Shown: positions 1-10,178 of the stretch, one piece after another | Layout of the letters: every line of letters begins with the position of its first letter | How positions within the stretch are numbered: the stretch's first letter is position 1 | Assembly (NCBI GenBank): GCA_038496445.1 | Contig: JALMLS010000573.1 | Coordinates: forward strand, 186,001-250,000 | Reading direction: 5' to 3' | DNA: 64,000 nt | From: Trichosphaerium sp. ATCC 40318 | Taxonomy: Eukaryota; Discosea; Flabellinia; Trichosidae | Notes under the pieces: model-generated | The model's database searches: none | Seen by the model: the letters and a program-made list of their open reading frames with translations, nothing else | What the model was told of the DNA's origin: nothing | Position numbers and translations under genes: made by a program

Positions 1-342
1 GTATGGGGTGGCATCTACTTTCCAATGTTCACCTATTTAAACAATATTACAAAGCCAGACGTGGGAGAATCGTGGATGACAAAGATAGGTTGCATGGCGT
101 GTTCGGCAGCAGTTGCAACAGCACTAGCTTCTGGAATTGATGCAGTAAGATTGCTACAAATGAGAGCTCCTAAAGAGGAGGGTCAATATATATCTTTGTG
201 GTCAGCTATAGAGAAAGCTAATAGACTATCTATGAGGAATCTAAGCTCAACATTAGTAGGTGTAGTTCGCGTTACTCAAACGACAGTATTGAGTCATGTA
301 ACATTTTTAAAATTGATGCAAGTGGAAACAAATCATTGGTGA
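1..342 (+). CDS. mitochondrial carrier-like protein, C-terminal part
   Basis: The reading frame is open from the first base of the window and ends at TGA 340-342, so the gene starts outside. The visible ~113 residues begin with a helix like the end of a carrier repeat (GGIYFPMFTYLN). A small-residue-rich helix follows (ACSAAVATALASG) and then GIDAVRLLQMRAP. That segment sits where mitochondrial carriers have the Px[D/E]xx[K/R] signature, with the proline replaced here. The family has three ~100-residue repeats in the mitochondrial inner membrane and moves metabolites or nucleotides. The substrate cannot be judged from this piece. The assignment is by pattern only and the match is weak. Confidence 0.4.
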   Translation, partial: VWGGIYFPMFTYLNNITKPDVGESWMTKIGCMACSAAVATALASGIDAVRLLQMRAPKEEGQYISLWSAIEKANRLSMRNLSSTLVGVVRVTQTTVLSHVTFLKLMQVETNHW

Positions 343-957
343 TTACTCACGCCACAGAAAAGTGAGGTGTAAATATCCTACAGTAGTAGTACAATTTAAG
401 AATAAATAAACGAAATGCTGGTCACGTGACTCTCCCTAACATTAATTTAAAACATTGGCTCAGCTTGTGCTATTTCTAAACAACTTGTAACAACGTACTT
501 ACGATTCCTTTTTTCGGACAGAAGAGAACCGTAACAATATTCCGGTATTCGAATATAAAAGGAAACTGATTTTATTCTATAGCCACAAGCCTCAAAAATC
601 AAAAAACGACTTGTGTAAGTGTTGTAGGTTTAGGATAGGTGTATTTCAGTATTATTGCAGTTTTCTGAAGGTATTAATATTTTTTAGAGTTGTCTTGTAG
701 TTATTTATTCATCATTGGTATATTCTACGCGGTTTTAACAAATATAGAAAACGATACAGTGGTTTTTAACTCGAGAAATTGACAGCGAAATTCGAACTTG
801 AACTTCTTTAATCAAATCCACAAATTCTCACAGATTGCAACACTTCAGGGCAAGCCGTTTTACGCTGTACTGATAGGAATTCAAATACTGTTGTACAATT
901 ACTTCTAGACCCGTTCCACGTATTAAAGGCTTCAATCGCCTTGTAAGCCCTCAAAAA
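343..957. other. intergenic region
   Basis: No gene is seen. It contains a perfect TCACGTGA palindrome (422-429), an octamer that recurs in several other gaps of this window. It also holds the presumed promoter of the gene starting at 958. Confidence 0.5.
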
Positions 958-1743
958 ATGGATACAGCTTTCGATAGTTCACAAAGACGACGAAGAAAGG
1001 TCAGGCGATCAGCCTCTGTTGGAGGCGTAGCTGCTTCACGTTCTACTACATCGTTTCAACGACGCCCTAGCATGCTTAGTGCACAAGGCCCAAGGAAAGT
1101 TCACTCTAAAAGTGTACGAGGAGCCAGGAACAGTAAACGTCTTCAACAAAGGCGGAAACCAAAGAAAAGGATAGCCAAGGAGTGTACAGAAGAGCAAAAG
1201 GAACATATCAAAGCAGCTGTGCGATTAAACCGGAAAACGGTTCAGCGTACATTTTTTACACGTCCTAATAACTCAACACGCGACCCTCATAACATTGTGA
1301 TGGATGCTATAGCTGCGGCTGAAATTAGAATAGATGTTATGGCGAGATCGATCACAGACTTCGCAATAGCGCTAGCTCTTAATGATAGAAGAGATATACC
1401 TATACGCATTCTAGTGGATAAGACAAACTTGTGTAACAACGAGTACTTACGCCGTTGCATGAATTTAATCGCAAAACGTAACAAACGCGTCTCTTTCAAA
1501 CAATGGCCTCCTGATGACGCAGATAAAAACATACAACTACGCATGAAAGCCATGATTATTGACAGATACTGTGTACTCTCTGGGACGTACAGTTACTCCA
1601 TAGCAGCCAAACGCCAACACAGTGAAAATCTAGATGTCACTGTTGACCCCAGAACAGTTAAGAGTTGGAAAACAATGTTCGAAACACACTGGAAAGAAGG
1701 CGCTCCGTTCATTGTGACCGATGAAAGAACCAAAGCAGAGTAA
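958..1743 (+). CDS. PLD-fold protein with degenerate HKD motif
   Basis: Single-exon gene of 261 codons from ATG 958 to TAA. Residues 1-85 are very basic (runs of R and K, possible nuclear or RNA-binding tail). From about residue 105 the sequence follows a single phospholipase D half like that of mitochondrial cardiolipin hydrolase: DPHNIVMDAIAAAEIRIDVM, then SITDFAIALAL, IPIRILVDKTN, and a C-terminal block SGTYSYSIAAKRQHSENLDV. In active members the core is HxKx4D. Here it reads RMKAMIID (R195, K197, D202), so the nucleophilic histidine is missing while lysine, aspartate and the following SG are kept. The protein is therefore probably not a hydrolase. It may be a structural pseudoenzyme, as proposed for FAM83-type PLD folds. 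Confidence 0.6.
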   Translation: MDTAFDSSQRRRRKVRRSASVGGVAASRSTTSFQRRPSMLSAQGPRKVHSKSVRGARNSKRLQQRRKPKKRIAKECTEEQKEHIKAAVRLNRKTVQRTFFTRPNNSTRDPHNIVMDAIAAAEIRIDVMARSITDFAIALALNDRRDIPIRILVDKTNLCNNEYLRRCMNLIAKRNKRVSFKQWPPDDADKNIQLRMKAMIIDRYCVLSGTYSYSIAAKRQHSENLDVTVDPRTVKSWKTMFETHWKEGAPFIVTDERTKAE

Positions 1744-2332
1744 AAGTGCAAAAAGGGAAAAACGCACTCTAACGATTTTACAAGTACACTTCAACCGAGT
1801 TCACGCGTCTATAAACGCTATAGAAATAAAGTAATGTTTAAAAAACTGCCTGAAAACTTTTTCTGAAAAACAAGGCCATGCTTCAACAACCTACACAAAT
1901 AGTATGTACAGTTTCATCGCCAATTTCGACTAAGTGAGATAAAAAATGTTGCTGGTATTCAGTGATGTTACGAAAACGGTTTTTGACTAGAAATGACTTT
2001 TAGTATGCACAAATCAAAGCACGTCTTCAATTTACTTTACGCAAACTATATAGACCATCTACCCAAAGTGCTAAAGCATATATTGGAGTGTATTACGAGT
2101 AACAGGAGGTAGTGTAGCAAAGGTGCTAACAGTATCTGATTGCATAGTACGAGATAGAATTAACGAAAAAAATGAGATAAACGGCAAAGACTAACATTGA
2201 ACTATTTTGATAAATGTTAACCGTCTGAAATCAACGACGCTACCACGTAGAGTATGGTATGCGATTTGTTCGCGCTCAGACTCGGATACCTCGTATAACA
2301 GTCCTGTGTTGATAAACGTTAATTATGTGTAG
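1744..2332. other. spacer and possible upstream exon
   Basis: Mostly non-coding. The last ~90 bases (2220-2301) can be read as a short open stretch containing WYAI, which could be the start of a further, more degraded copy of the repeat found downstream. I could not place a start codon or a clean splice junction. Confidence 0.3.
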
Positions 2333-4212
2333 ATCACCCTGAATTATCGAGTCTAGAGCATCAAAAAAGGGTATTAGACCGAGCCACGGTATTGTTAAAC
2401 GTGAGAAGTACTAAGGACTGGTACAACGTAAAAAATGAGGTCCTTAAGCGGGCTGGTGGCGCAGAGGCTCTTTTAAAGTAACATAACAGTTTTTATACAT
2501 AATTCGTAGCTAAAACAGCGTAGAAATAACAATTCGTTATCTAAGACGCTTAATTATGTATATCCTGAGCTTTCTATTGATACTAGATCTTTCAGGTGCG
2601 TAAACCGGTCTAATCGTAAAAACAATCATTTCAAACGCCTTACTAACTTCCTAAAATCTCTAGTAAAGTCCCACAAAACTTTTGGATGAGCGTAGAGAAC
2701 CAAAGGAAGAAATTTGAAGATATTTCGATTCTACTGAATTTGAAGACACTCTGTGATTGGTATACTGTATCTGCACAACAAGTGATGTGTCATGGAGCAT
2801 CTGAAATCATGCACAAGTAAGTAACAGCGCTTTAGTACTCATTACAACCCAAACAAAAAAGAACAAAAAAACACGTGTCAGAATGACATCTTGCGTGTTT
2901 TTGCTAACTTCTTATTAGGTATGGCGACTGTATTTCAGAAGCTGTTGCTAAAATATTTCCTGAGTATAACTGGGAGCCTTGGCAGTTCAAGTACGATAAC
3001 AGTTTCCAACGCAAAGTGTTTTTTGTTCGCACTCTTATTTGAAACTGCTCATTGCTCTCTGAGCTGAACAGTTTCTATGTGATGAGTACTAATATTATTA
3101 AGGTATATCCCTAGAAACTTCTGGGGTAAATGTGAAAACGTCAGAGAATGTTTTAATAGTGCCAGTAAAGAGCTTGACATTAAAATTTTAAGCGATTGGT
3201 ATAAAATATCAAAGCAACAAGTAAATGAAGTCTTAGGTGCTGGTATCCTTTCTCAGTACGCTTTTTTTAAAAGTTCATATATACTCTTATTTACTTTGTA
3301 TTAGTTATGGAGACTCACTGTGTAATGCGCTTTGTCACGTGTTTCCAAACCAAAAATGGCAAAAAGAAAAATTCATGTATTCCATTTTGTTCTTTTAAAT
3401 CCATGTACTTACTGACTTTGAAAAAGGTCGTCTACCGGATACTGGGATCGCCCTGACAACCAAAGAGCATTCTTCGATGATCTTGGTAGAAGTGTTGGTA
3501 TTAGTTCTTTATACGACTGGGTTAACGTACAAAAGAAGCATTTGGAAAAAGCTTCTTTTATTCTAAGAAGGTACGAACTTTTCTTTATTTACACCTTTCT
3601 CTTTGATTTCTACAATGGTATTTCATATAGTCTATACTACCACTTTAAACTTGTGATAGTTTACAACTATTTTTGTAATTAATCACAACGTCCACACAAG
3701 GAGTTTGTTAATTGTTTTTCTTTTATTGTATTTTTTTTTTGTTTTGACCTTGTCTGAAGATACTCGTTTTCTCTATCCAACGCATTATATTCAATGTATC
3801 CAGAACATATGTGGGATATGAGTCAGTTTAGGTAAGATCTAGTATTATACTTAAAAACCTTACTGGGAGACAGAAAAGTGCCAACTCAATATTGGGAAGA
3901 TGAAGTAAATATTATACGTTCATTGAAACGTATTGAAGCTACTCTTAATGTATCACAACCTGAAGGATGGTACAATATATCTCAAAATCAAATGGCAAAT
4001 CTAGGTGCTAAAGGATTGCTTCGATATTTCCCAAGAGCCCTTCAAGCTGTACACCCAGATTACAACTGGAACTTTGACGTTTTTAGAAAACGAAACAAAA
4101 ACTCACAGCAAAGGTAATCAAATTACTCGTAGCTACTTTGTTAATTTTTATTTTATTTAGGTGGTTATCTCATGGCGTTAAAGGCTTGTTTGTAGTTCCA
4201 CGCCTAATGTAA
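2333..4212 (+). CDS. tandem W-rich repeat protein (five 75-residue repeats)
   Basis: Spliced reading: exons 2333-2477, 2524-2595, 2664-2816, 2919-2990, 3103-3255, 3305-3376, 3427-3570, 3760-3831, 3874-4113, 4161-4212 (TAA). All junctions are GT-AG and keep one frame. The product is five copies of one motif: FW/YW near the start, then ENQR, an L-x-I/V-x-S/T segment, DWYxVSxxQV, a G-rich turn, Y/F with S-L-xx-AL, and FPEYxW ending in F. Examples are VENQRKKFEDISILLNLKT and LCDWYTVSAQQVMCHGASE in copy two. The first four repeats are each a first-half exon (145, 153, 153 or 144 bp) plus a second-half exon of exactly 72 bp. The fifth has lost the internal intron. I have seen similar DWY-type repeats in hypothetical proteins of protists and fungi, but I know no function. 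The 5' end is unresolved. Confidence 0.7.
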
Positions 4213-4822
4213 AAAATGTATTAAAATGTAATTTTCACTCACTGTTTTTGCCTGTTTGTTCGAATTCTCGCCGGGTGAGGTCAAGTATACAGAATATATG
4301 GACAAATGCTAATTCCACCTGCAAGATTAAAGCAAATCCACAGAAATTGAACATCTTTACCTGAAAACTTGCTTTAGAAACATAAGTTTGAACTTTGCTA
4401 ATTTGGTGCACCAATACCTGCCAAAGGTAGTCGTCAACGAAGGCAAACAGCGCTAGCTGTTAGGTTAGATTCGTTATATATTGATTCTTGTATAGAGTTG
4501 TTAGGTCCACATTAGGTATTTTTTTTCTATGGACTTCTTTTAAGGACGGTGCGAACCAAGTGACAACCTAACCTGAATCCTTTTGTGCAACAATTTTCTG
4601 TAACAATGAAGTTTTGTAGTTTGCTCCAATATTGATTAGTCATGATGGTTTATTTTCATCAAACAACTAAAAATGTGCTGCGCAGCAACAATACTACATG
4701 CTATAACTTGTTTTGCGATAAAAATAACAAAACATATCTTTTTCGCTGAAAATAAAAAACCCTCACAAATTGTTGCACAAAAATCAACGAAATTCAATAT
4801 TTAATTGCAAACAACTACAATA
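4213..4822. other. intergenic region
   Basis: No coding signal is seen. It is AT-rich and serves as the 3' end of the repeat gene and promoter of the GTPase gene. Confidence 0.5.
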
Positions 4823-5572
4823 ATGACTACATCACGTACTAGAGAGTATAAAATAGTTGTTCTTGGAGATGCTGGTGTTGGTAAATCAGCTCTAACCGGT
4901 AGAGTTCGTTAAAACAATTGTATATCGTTTTTACTCATTAAAAACACTCTAGTTCGTACATGGTATCTTCACAGGGAACTATGATCCAACTGTAGAGGAT
5001 GAATATAAAAAAACAGTTGAATTCGAAGACGAGATGTACAGACTAAGTAAGCGACGCGCTGCGCTGCCTTTTTTATATTCGGAAAACGTTTTTATTGTTT
5101 GCTATAAAACTAACTTTACGCGTAGCAATACTTGATACGGCTGGTACAGAGCAGTTCTCAGCAATGAGAGATATATACATGCAAAGCGGAAATGGTTTTC
5201 TACTTGTTTATTCAACAATCGCTAAATCGACTGTATTTACTATAACTCAGATATACGAGCATATTAAACTCGTCAGAGAAAACGAAGATGTACGTACAAC
5301 AAACTTTAAGCTAAATTGGACTAAAACTTCGCTATTAGCTTGCTATTGTATTAGCTGGTAACAAAATCGATCTCTCTGATCAGCGTTCAGTAACTACGGA
5401 AGCAGGAGAAGCGCTTGCAGCTAAGATGAACGCTGTTTTTCTTGAAACATCAGCAAAGACGCAAATAAACATTACAGAAGCTTTTCAAGAGCTCATGTCA
5501 GGAATGAGAGATAGAGATATTGCTAAACCAACAGTAACTGACCAACATAAGAGATGGTGTTTGCTCCTGTAA
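4823..5572 (+). CDS. Rap/Ras-family small GTPase
   Basis: Four exons: 4823-4898 or -4907, 4975-5046, 5126-5289 and 5339-5572. G1 is GDAGVGKSAL, switch I keeps YDPTVED, G3 is DTAGTEQFSAMRD (the Rap1 form rather than the Ras form DTAGQE), G4 is GNKIDL and G5 is ETSAK. The C-terminus WCLLL is a CaaX box with leucine at X, so geranylgeranylation at the membrane is expected, as in Rap1A. The odd part is the junction between ALT and NYDPTVED. About seven to ten residues of helix 1 and early switch I are absent in either splice choice. The unspliced bases after 4898 would encode a typical EFVKTIV-like stretch in another frame. Either a splice variant is not resolved or the gene is damaged. Confidence 0.85.
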
Positions 5573-6013
5573 ATAAAAACTGTTTAGTCTGTTTTAGTGT
5601 TCTTATTCTTTTCTTATTTATTCAACACTTACGTGATCCTAGCTAAGATGATGTCAGCATTACGCCTGCATACAATGTATTCCCATCACTGACAAAGGTA
5701 AAAATGGTGCTTGTTAGATTAGAGTGCCTTGCAGATAGCAAATACTAAATACAACTATGTTGAAAACAATTGATTCTTCTTCATTTCCAGCTTCTAGTAC
5801 ATGAAAGTGAAGGACGTATGAAGACCACCGTTTCCATTTCAATCTGGTATCTTTCTTCGGATAAAACCCTTTGCGAAATAAACGGAACATTTTATCACGT
5901 GCTTTATTCACAACATTGAATAAAAACCTCAAAAGAGATTCTTCAGTGTCGAAGACTCAAAATAATGGTACCTCAACTACAACGAAGGTAATTGTACTTA
6001 GCAAACACCACAG
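5573..6013. other. spacer, possible 5' exon of the next gene
   Basis: An ATG at about 5966 sits directly before a GTAC donor. It could form an exon of a start codon only, joined to 6014. This is a guess. No other coding signal is seen. Confidence 0.3.
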
Positions 6014-6881
6014 GCGTCACCCTGTACTAAGCCGACAAACCTTACAATCCAACGCTTGACGATTGATTTTATTGATAAGACTGTCAATACGGTTCTTGAG
6101 GTTTTCACTACCTCAAACACGGTTGTGAAAGCACTGGGACTCAATTCAGATGAAATGAGACCTTATTTCGCTAGTGTCGTTCAAAAAGCTTCAAAATACC
6201 CATCAGTACGTTATCGCTGTTGTGTCCACGCTATGAAATGTATTCAGATAAGTTTTAAGCTTAACCTGCCGTGTCTTGTTGTAAGAGGTTCTGAGACTCA
6301 TCAATTTTACTAAGGTCATTGCTCTGGATGGCACTGATGTTGTTGGGTTTGACCTATGCTTCGACTATAGAGTTAAAGATAAAGACACTATCCAAATAAA
6401 AGATCTCTCGCCTAAAATGCAGATTTGGAAGCTGTTCTATTCTCAGTGTGAGGCTAAAGCTCTCCCTGCTTTTAACCTCAAGAACCTACCAGAAGAAGAA
6501 GGCTATATAATACGTTCAGCAGGAGCCGGATTAAAGAAGGCGTACACCGGACAAGGACATTTAGCAGCAATGGTATTGATACTTAATTTCAAAGCAATTT
6601 GATTTGTGGATTCTACTTATCTTCCTAAGGTTGTTAAGTTTGTTGAGGGTTTATTGGACGCAGGGTATAGATGCGTATATGCCATAGCTACCCATCACGT
6701 GGTTCACAGGAATATTTCTAGAAGTGACATTCTTCACGAACAACACTTTGATTTGTTCACGTGCAAAGATGGGACAAAGCCTTTGTCAAAGATAATAATT
6801 CCACCAAGTGCTCTCGTGTATGTGTCAGAGTTGTCACATGCGCTATTGAGAGGGTTAGTCAATAATCGCGCCAAATTGTAG
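6014..6881 (+). CDS. GNAT-family N-acetyltransferase candidate (copy 1)
   Basis: Exons 6014-6205, 6315-6572 and 6630-6881 (TAG) are all phase 0 and give about 233 residues. The first initiator is unresolved; 6014 follows a CACAG acceptor. The order fits arylalkylamine-type GNATs: an N-terminal helix VLEVFTTSNTVVKALGL, then DEMRPYFASVVQKA, beta strands with VIALDGTDVVGFDL, an acetyl-CoA-loop-like AYTGQGHLAAM, then DAGYRCVYAIATH. The C-terminal part (FTCKDGTKPL, IPPSALVYV) is shared with the copy at 26899-27821. The reaction would be acetyl transfer to an amine. Substrate and activity are unknown, and the loop does not match the textbook Q/RxxGxG/A exactly. Confidence 0.5.
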
Positions 6882-6980
6882 TCTTTCAATGAAAGTCGCT
6901 GTAAGCTTTTTCAATACACTCTAGCAGTTAACACCAGTCTATCTAAAATATAGCTTAAATAAGGGAATAGCCAGCCTGAC

Positions 6981-9113
6981 ATGGATGTAATTGGAAATGC
7001 GCCTAAGCAAGCCAAAGCAATCTTACGAGCGTCTGGTATGCCATTTAACGGTTTAAACTCCAACTACAATGTCGTTTAAACGTCAGATGGTTATTTAATG
7101 TTTATTAGATAATACAGGATCCAAACCTACTCTAATAAGAATTCTTTGGCACAAACCAGTTCTTAAACACTTTCTTGAGCACTGTTCATTCGAAGAAGTA
7201 TCTACATTGACTTTATCGTCTAAAACCTTACGGCAGACATTATTCAAAGGGTTTGTAACGAAAATACTTAAAAATAGATTCCGTGGAGTCGAAAAATCAA
7301 AAGAACAAGGGAAGATTTTGGCGTCTGTAAATGATTGTTTTGATGATGAAAATCTAGTGGACTATCAACGATGGATATTGATTGGTATACGAGGCATTGC
7401 GAGGAGAGCTGGTATAACACATACAGGAGAAGGGTTTTACACTATCGCCGAAAACACGTGTTACCTTATAATTAGACGGTACACCCTTTTTTTTTCTCTT
7501 TTTTTTCTTCTTACGGGTAGGTGTTGATTAAACTGCTAGGATATTGCTTGAAGCGTCAGTTATCATTGGTAATGCATCAGATAGTTTCAAGGTTATTGGA
7601 TACGATGGTATAAGAATAGCAGTCGAAGAGCTTAGGAACGAAAGCATGTATGAGTGCTTGAGGTACTTCAGGTTTATTTTTTTATGGAATCCTTTAGCTA
7701 AAAATAAAACTACAGCGCAGACCTTGACGCTATCCCTCAAACTTGTGATGTACCTTTGGAGGTTGACGATAATTCTAAGGCATTTTTAAGAGTAGCTGAA
7801 TTTGAGCTGCCACCACCTGCGATAATTGTTACGTCTTCAGAACATAGAGTAAGAGAAGTCTTTGCAGCGAAGGTATATTTTATTTTCTAAAACCTGTTGA
7901 AGCGAATGCAATGTTTTTACAATTTTTTAGGCAGCAAGGAGGCCTTACTTTCAGCCTATGGCGTTATTATGCTTATTGAAAGAAGAGGGATACCATATCA
8001 CATTAAAAGCATTTCTTAGTATTGATAAGCACATACATGATTGCATGTTATCTTTGCTTACAATGGTTAAAAAAATCTCGCTTACGAACGATTCAGCTAT
8101 TGTCACATCTCAAAATTTTGAGTTTGTTCGGGACTTTGTTCACAAGATTGAGGTAAATGGAGGCATTTCTTGCACTAGTGACCATCAACAAAACGCACAA
8201 GAGCAAGCGAAAGCGTATCAAATTGAGTACGCACCTGTTCTTCTTGTAACTTTGTTTTTTGATTTTTTTTAGAGTTGATTTGGATAGTATTATGACGAGA
8301 GAGTTACCTTGTATCATAAGAGATGGAACAATGTCTTTTTGTGATGTCACGTTTATTATAGTTGATAAAGATGTACCAGTATTCAAAGTAAAATCATCAA
8401 AATATGCCGTTTGCGCTAATAACAAGTGCGTACAAGTAAAACCTTTTTTTTTTGCTCTTTTTTTTTTGAACTTACTTTTTGTTTTTTTTCAAAAGGTACT
8501 TTATGAATCAGTTCACAGGTGGTTTCAAACAATCAGATGTCATACCATATATCCTAGTTCAAGATGAAACACCTGAGTCTGCTTTTTATTTCTTGAATAT
8601 TATGACAAGTATGAACCATATAGCAGAGGTAAATACTCTCAAAGAGAAGAAACTACCTTATAAAACACTTAAAGGTATTGTTGTTAAGCTCGGAAAGGTA
8701 CTTCATAACCTACCCTTTAATGAAACTAGAAATGTACTAATAGTATACTCTCTTAGGTATTGGCTGAGGATCTTCAGAGTTATGTATTTTGGACGTTAGT
8801 TATTGAATGTGATATTGAGCTATTTGATTTGCTGGAAGATGCTAATAGTTTATTGAAAAAACCAAGTTTTGATAAATGTGGTGAATTGTTTACATTAGTA
8901 TCAAAGAATTACTTGAAAGGAAATGGGTTCATGTATTATCTTTTCCAGAATAAGAAAAGAATAAGGATTCCTGAAGCATTGTTGCTTATATTTATTCAAA
9001 AATGTGAAGAAATCAATTCTTTTTTTACGTCAAAAGCAGATCTATGGATACTCGCAAGTACGCCTTTTAAAAATAATCCAGCAAAATTATTTTATTATGT
9101 AGCGGTCACATAA
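6981..9113 (+). CDS. F-box-like / armadillo-like / BTB domain protein
   Basis: Eight exons (6981-7035, 7109-7478, 7540-7662, 7716-7872, 7931-8226, 8273-8425, 8496-8697, 8757-9113) join in one frame to 570 residues ending at TAA. Residues ~30-75 look like an F-box (KPVLKHFLEHCSFEEVSTL then SSKTLRQTLF). A helical, leucine-rich middle part of ~270 residues resembles armadillo/HEAT repeats but is diverged. Residues ~350-450 are a BTB/POZ domain: FCDVTFIIVDKDVPVFKV, a YAVCANNKYF helix, then FTGGFKQSD and IPYILVQDETPESAFYF. BTB proteins usually bring substrates to Cul3 ligases and F-box proteins to Cul1 ligases, so a ubiquitination adaptor role is likely. Splice sites are my own reading. The BTB call is the strongest part. 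Confidence 0.65.
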
Positions 9114-9222
9114 CTATGTACCAAAAGGACTAACAACGAATTAGAATTATAAATTTACTTCCAAGTTCGCTTTGATTTCATTCAAAAAAAACATGTTTCT
9201 ACTTTAAATACAACTTTGTACT

Positions 9223-9299
9223 CGCTTAACCAATGCTTCGTACAACTTTATGTTACTTGTAATAGTAAAACCTGTATAGTTGTAACATTGGCTAAGCGA
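9223..9299. repeat. small inverted repeat
   Basis: CGCTTAACCAATG (about 9223) and CATTGGCTAAGCG (about 9286) are inverted copies with one mismatch. They flank ~50 bp between the BTB gene and the next ORF. It could be a transcript-end hairpin or a short MITE relic. Confidence 0.45.
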
Positions 9300-9356
9300 C
9301 TACAACAGTGCCAATATCATAAACAACTATTAAACTAATGTTTTTTGAATAAAGGA

Positions 9357-9581
9357 ATGGGGTCACATTTTCGTATAGCTGATGAATTAGCTAAAGAGTT
9401 ACCACCTACATTTGCATCGTATCTTTACCTTTGTAAAGATAAACCAAAAGTACTATGGTGGCATGATTTCTTGGGTTCTATCGTAACTTCGAAGGATCTT
9501 AACAAGAACGCAAAAAGCTTCCAACAGGCTTGCACTGATACAAAACCAACAAGGCACATGAATACCTTATATTTACAATAA
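9357..9581 (+). CDS. possible exon of an unknown gene
   Basis: ATG 9357 opens 74 codons to TAA 9579-9581: MGSHFRIADELAKELPPTFA, then a W-containing stretch. No family is recognised. The frame continues after the stop as LNVFVR to a GT at about 9599 and could splice in frame to the exon ending at 10178. The TAA stands in the way, so either this is a short gene or the pair is a broken gene. Confidence 0.25.
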   Translation: MGSHFRIADELAKELPPTFASYLYLCKDKPKVLWWHDFLGSIVTSKDLNKNAKSFQQACTDTKPTRHMNTLYLQ

Positions 9582-9696
9582 CTCAACGTTTTTGTCAGGT
9601 GGGTCACACTAGGGTCAAGGAAAGTTACTTTTGATTCTTCTAAAAAGTATTCTTTAATCGCAGGAGGGTTTCTTTGGTACTTAAAATACCTTTAGT

Positions 9697-9851
9697 CATC
9701 AAGTTCATTCGACTTTTATCATTGTTTGCTACTTTTGATTTTTTTTGAGTTGTCAGGTTTGTAAAGTTCTACAGATAACTGTTATATCTACCTCATATAC
9801 TAAATAAGAACAGCAACACCAGTGATAAAAGTTGAATGAACTTGAAGGATC
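9697..9851. repeat. hairpin-forming inverted repeat
   Basis: TCAAGTTCATTC (left) and GAATGAACTTGA (right) begin arms of ~23 bp with one mismatch, TCAAGTTCATTCxACTTTT on the left strand. A loop of about 100 bp separates them. It lies inside the putative intron between the ORFs at 9357 and 9954, so a MITE in an intron is likely. Confidence 0.55.
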
Positions 9852-9924
9852 CACAGTCCTTGATGAGTTTTTTAAAATCAAAGGATTGTTTTATTTTGTT
9901 AACATTTTGTCTTTGTTGGTAGGT

Positions 9925-10178
9925 CTTGTACAAAAGAAGGAGATCATTGTGTTATGGCACTTGAAAAGGGTATTTGTAATATACTACATATGGGTTACAA
10001 AGGCATAATAACACCACATCGTACTGGACTTGCTAGAAGCCAAAAACTACGTGTTGAGAATATCAGAGGTAGATGTGTTGTACAAATGAGGCTTCCAATG
10101 AAAAAAGCAACACAGTTTACTTTTGAGATAATGGGTTGTGTTCCAACAAAAGGAACAGTAAACCGTGTTGTATTGTAA
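9925..10178 (+). CDS. possible terminal exon, unknown product
   Basis: An acceptor TTGGTAG precedes an open frame that begins SCTKEGDHCVMALEKG and ends VNRVVL-TAA at 10178. ATG 9954 would also give a free-standing 74-residue ORF. It is mixed basic and hydrophobic, with no motif I recognise. Its best partner is the ORF at 9357. Confidence 0.3.

Noticed and set aside
2446-2470. A-box-like GGCTGGTGGCGCAGAGGCTC as a tRNA start
   Set aside because: It encodes the AGGAEAL turn of the first W-rich repeat and no B box follows.
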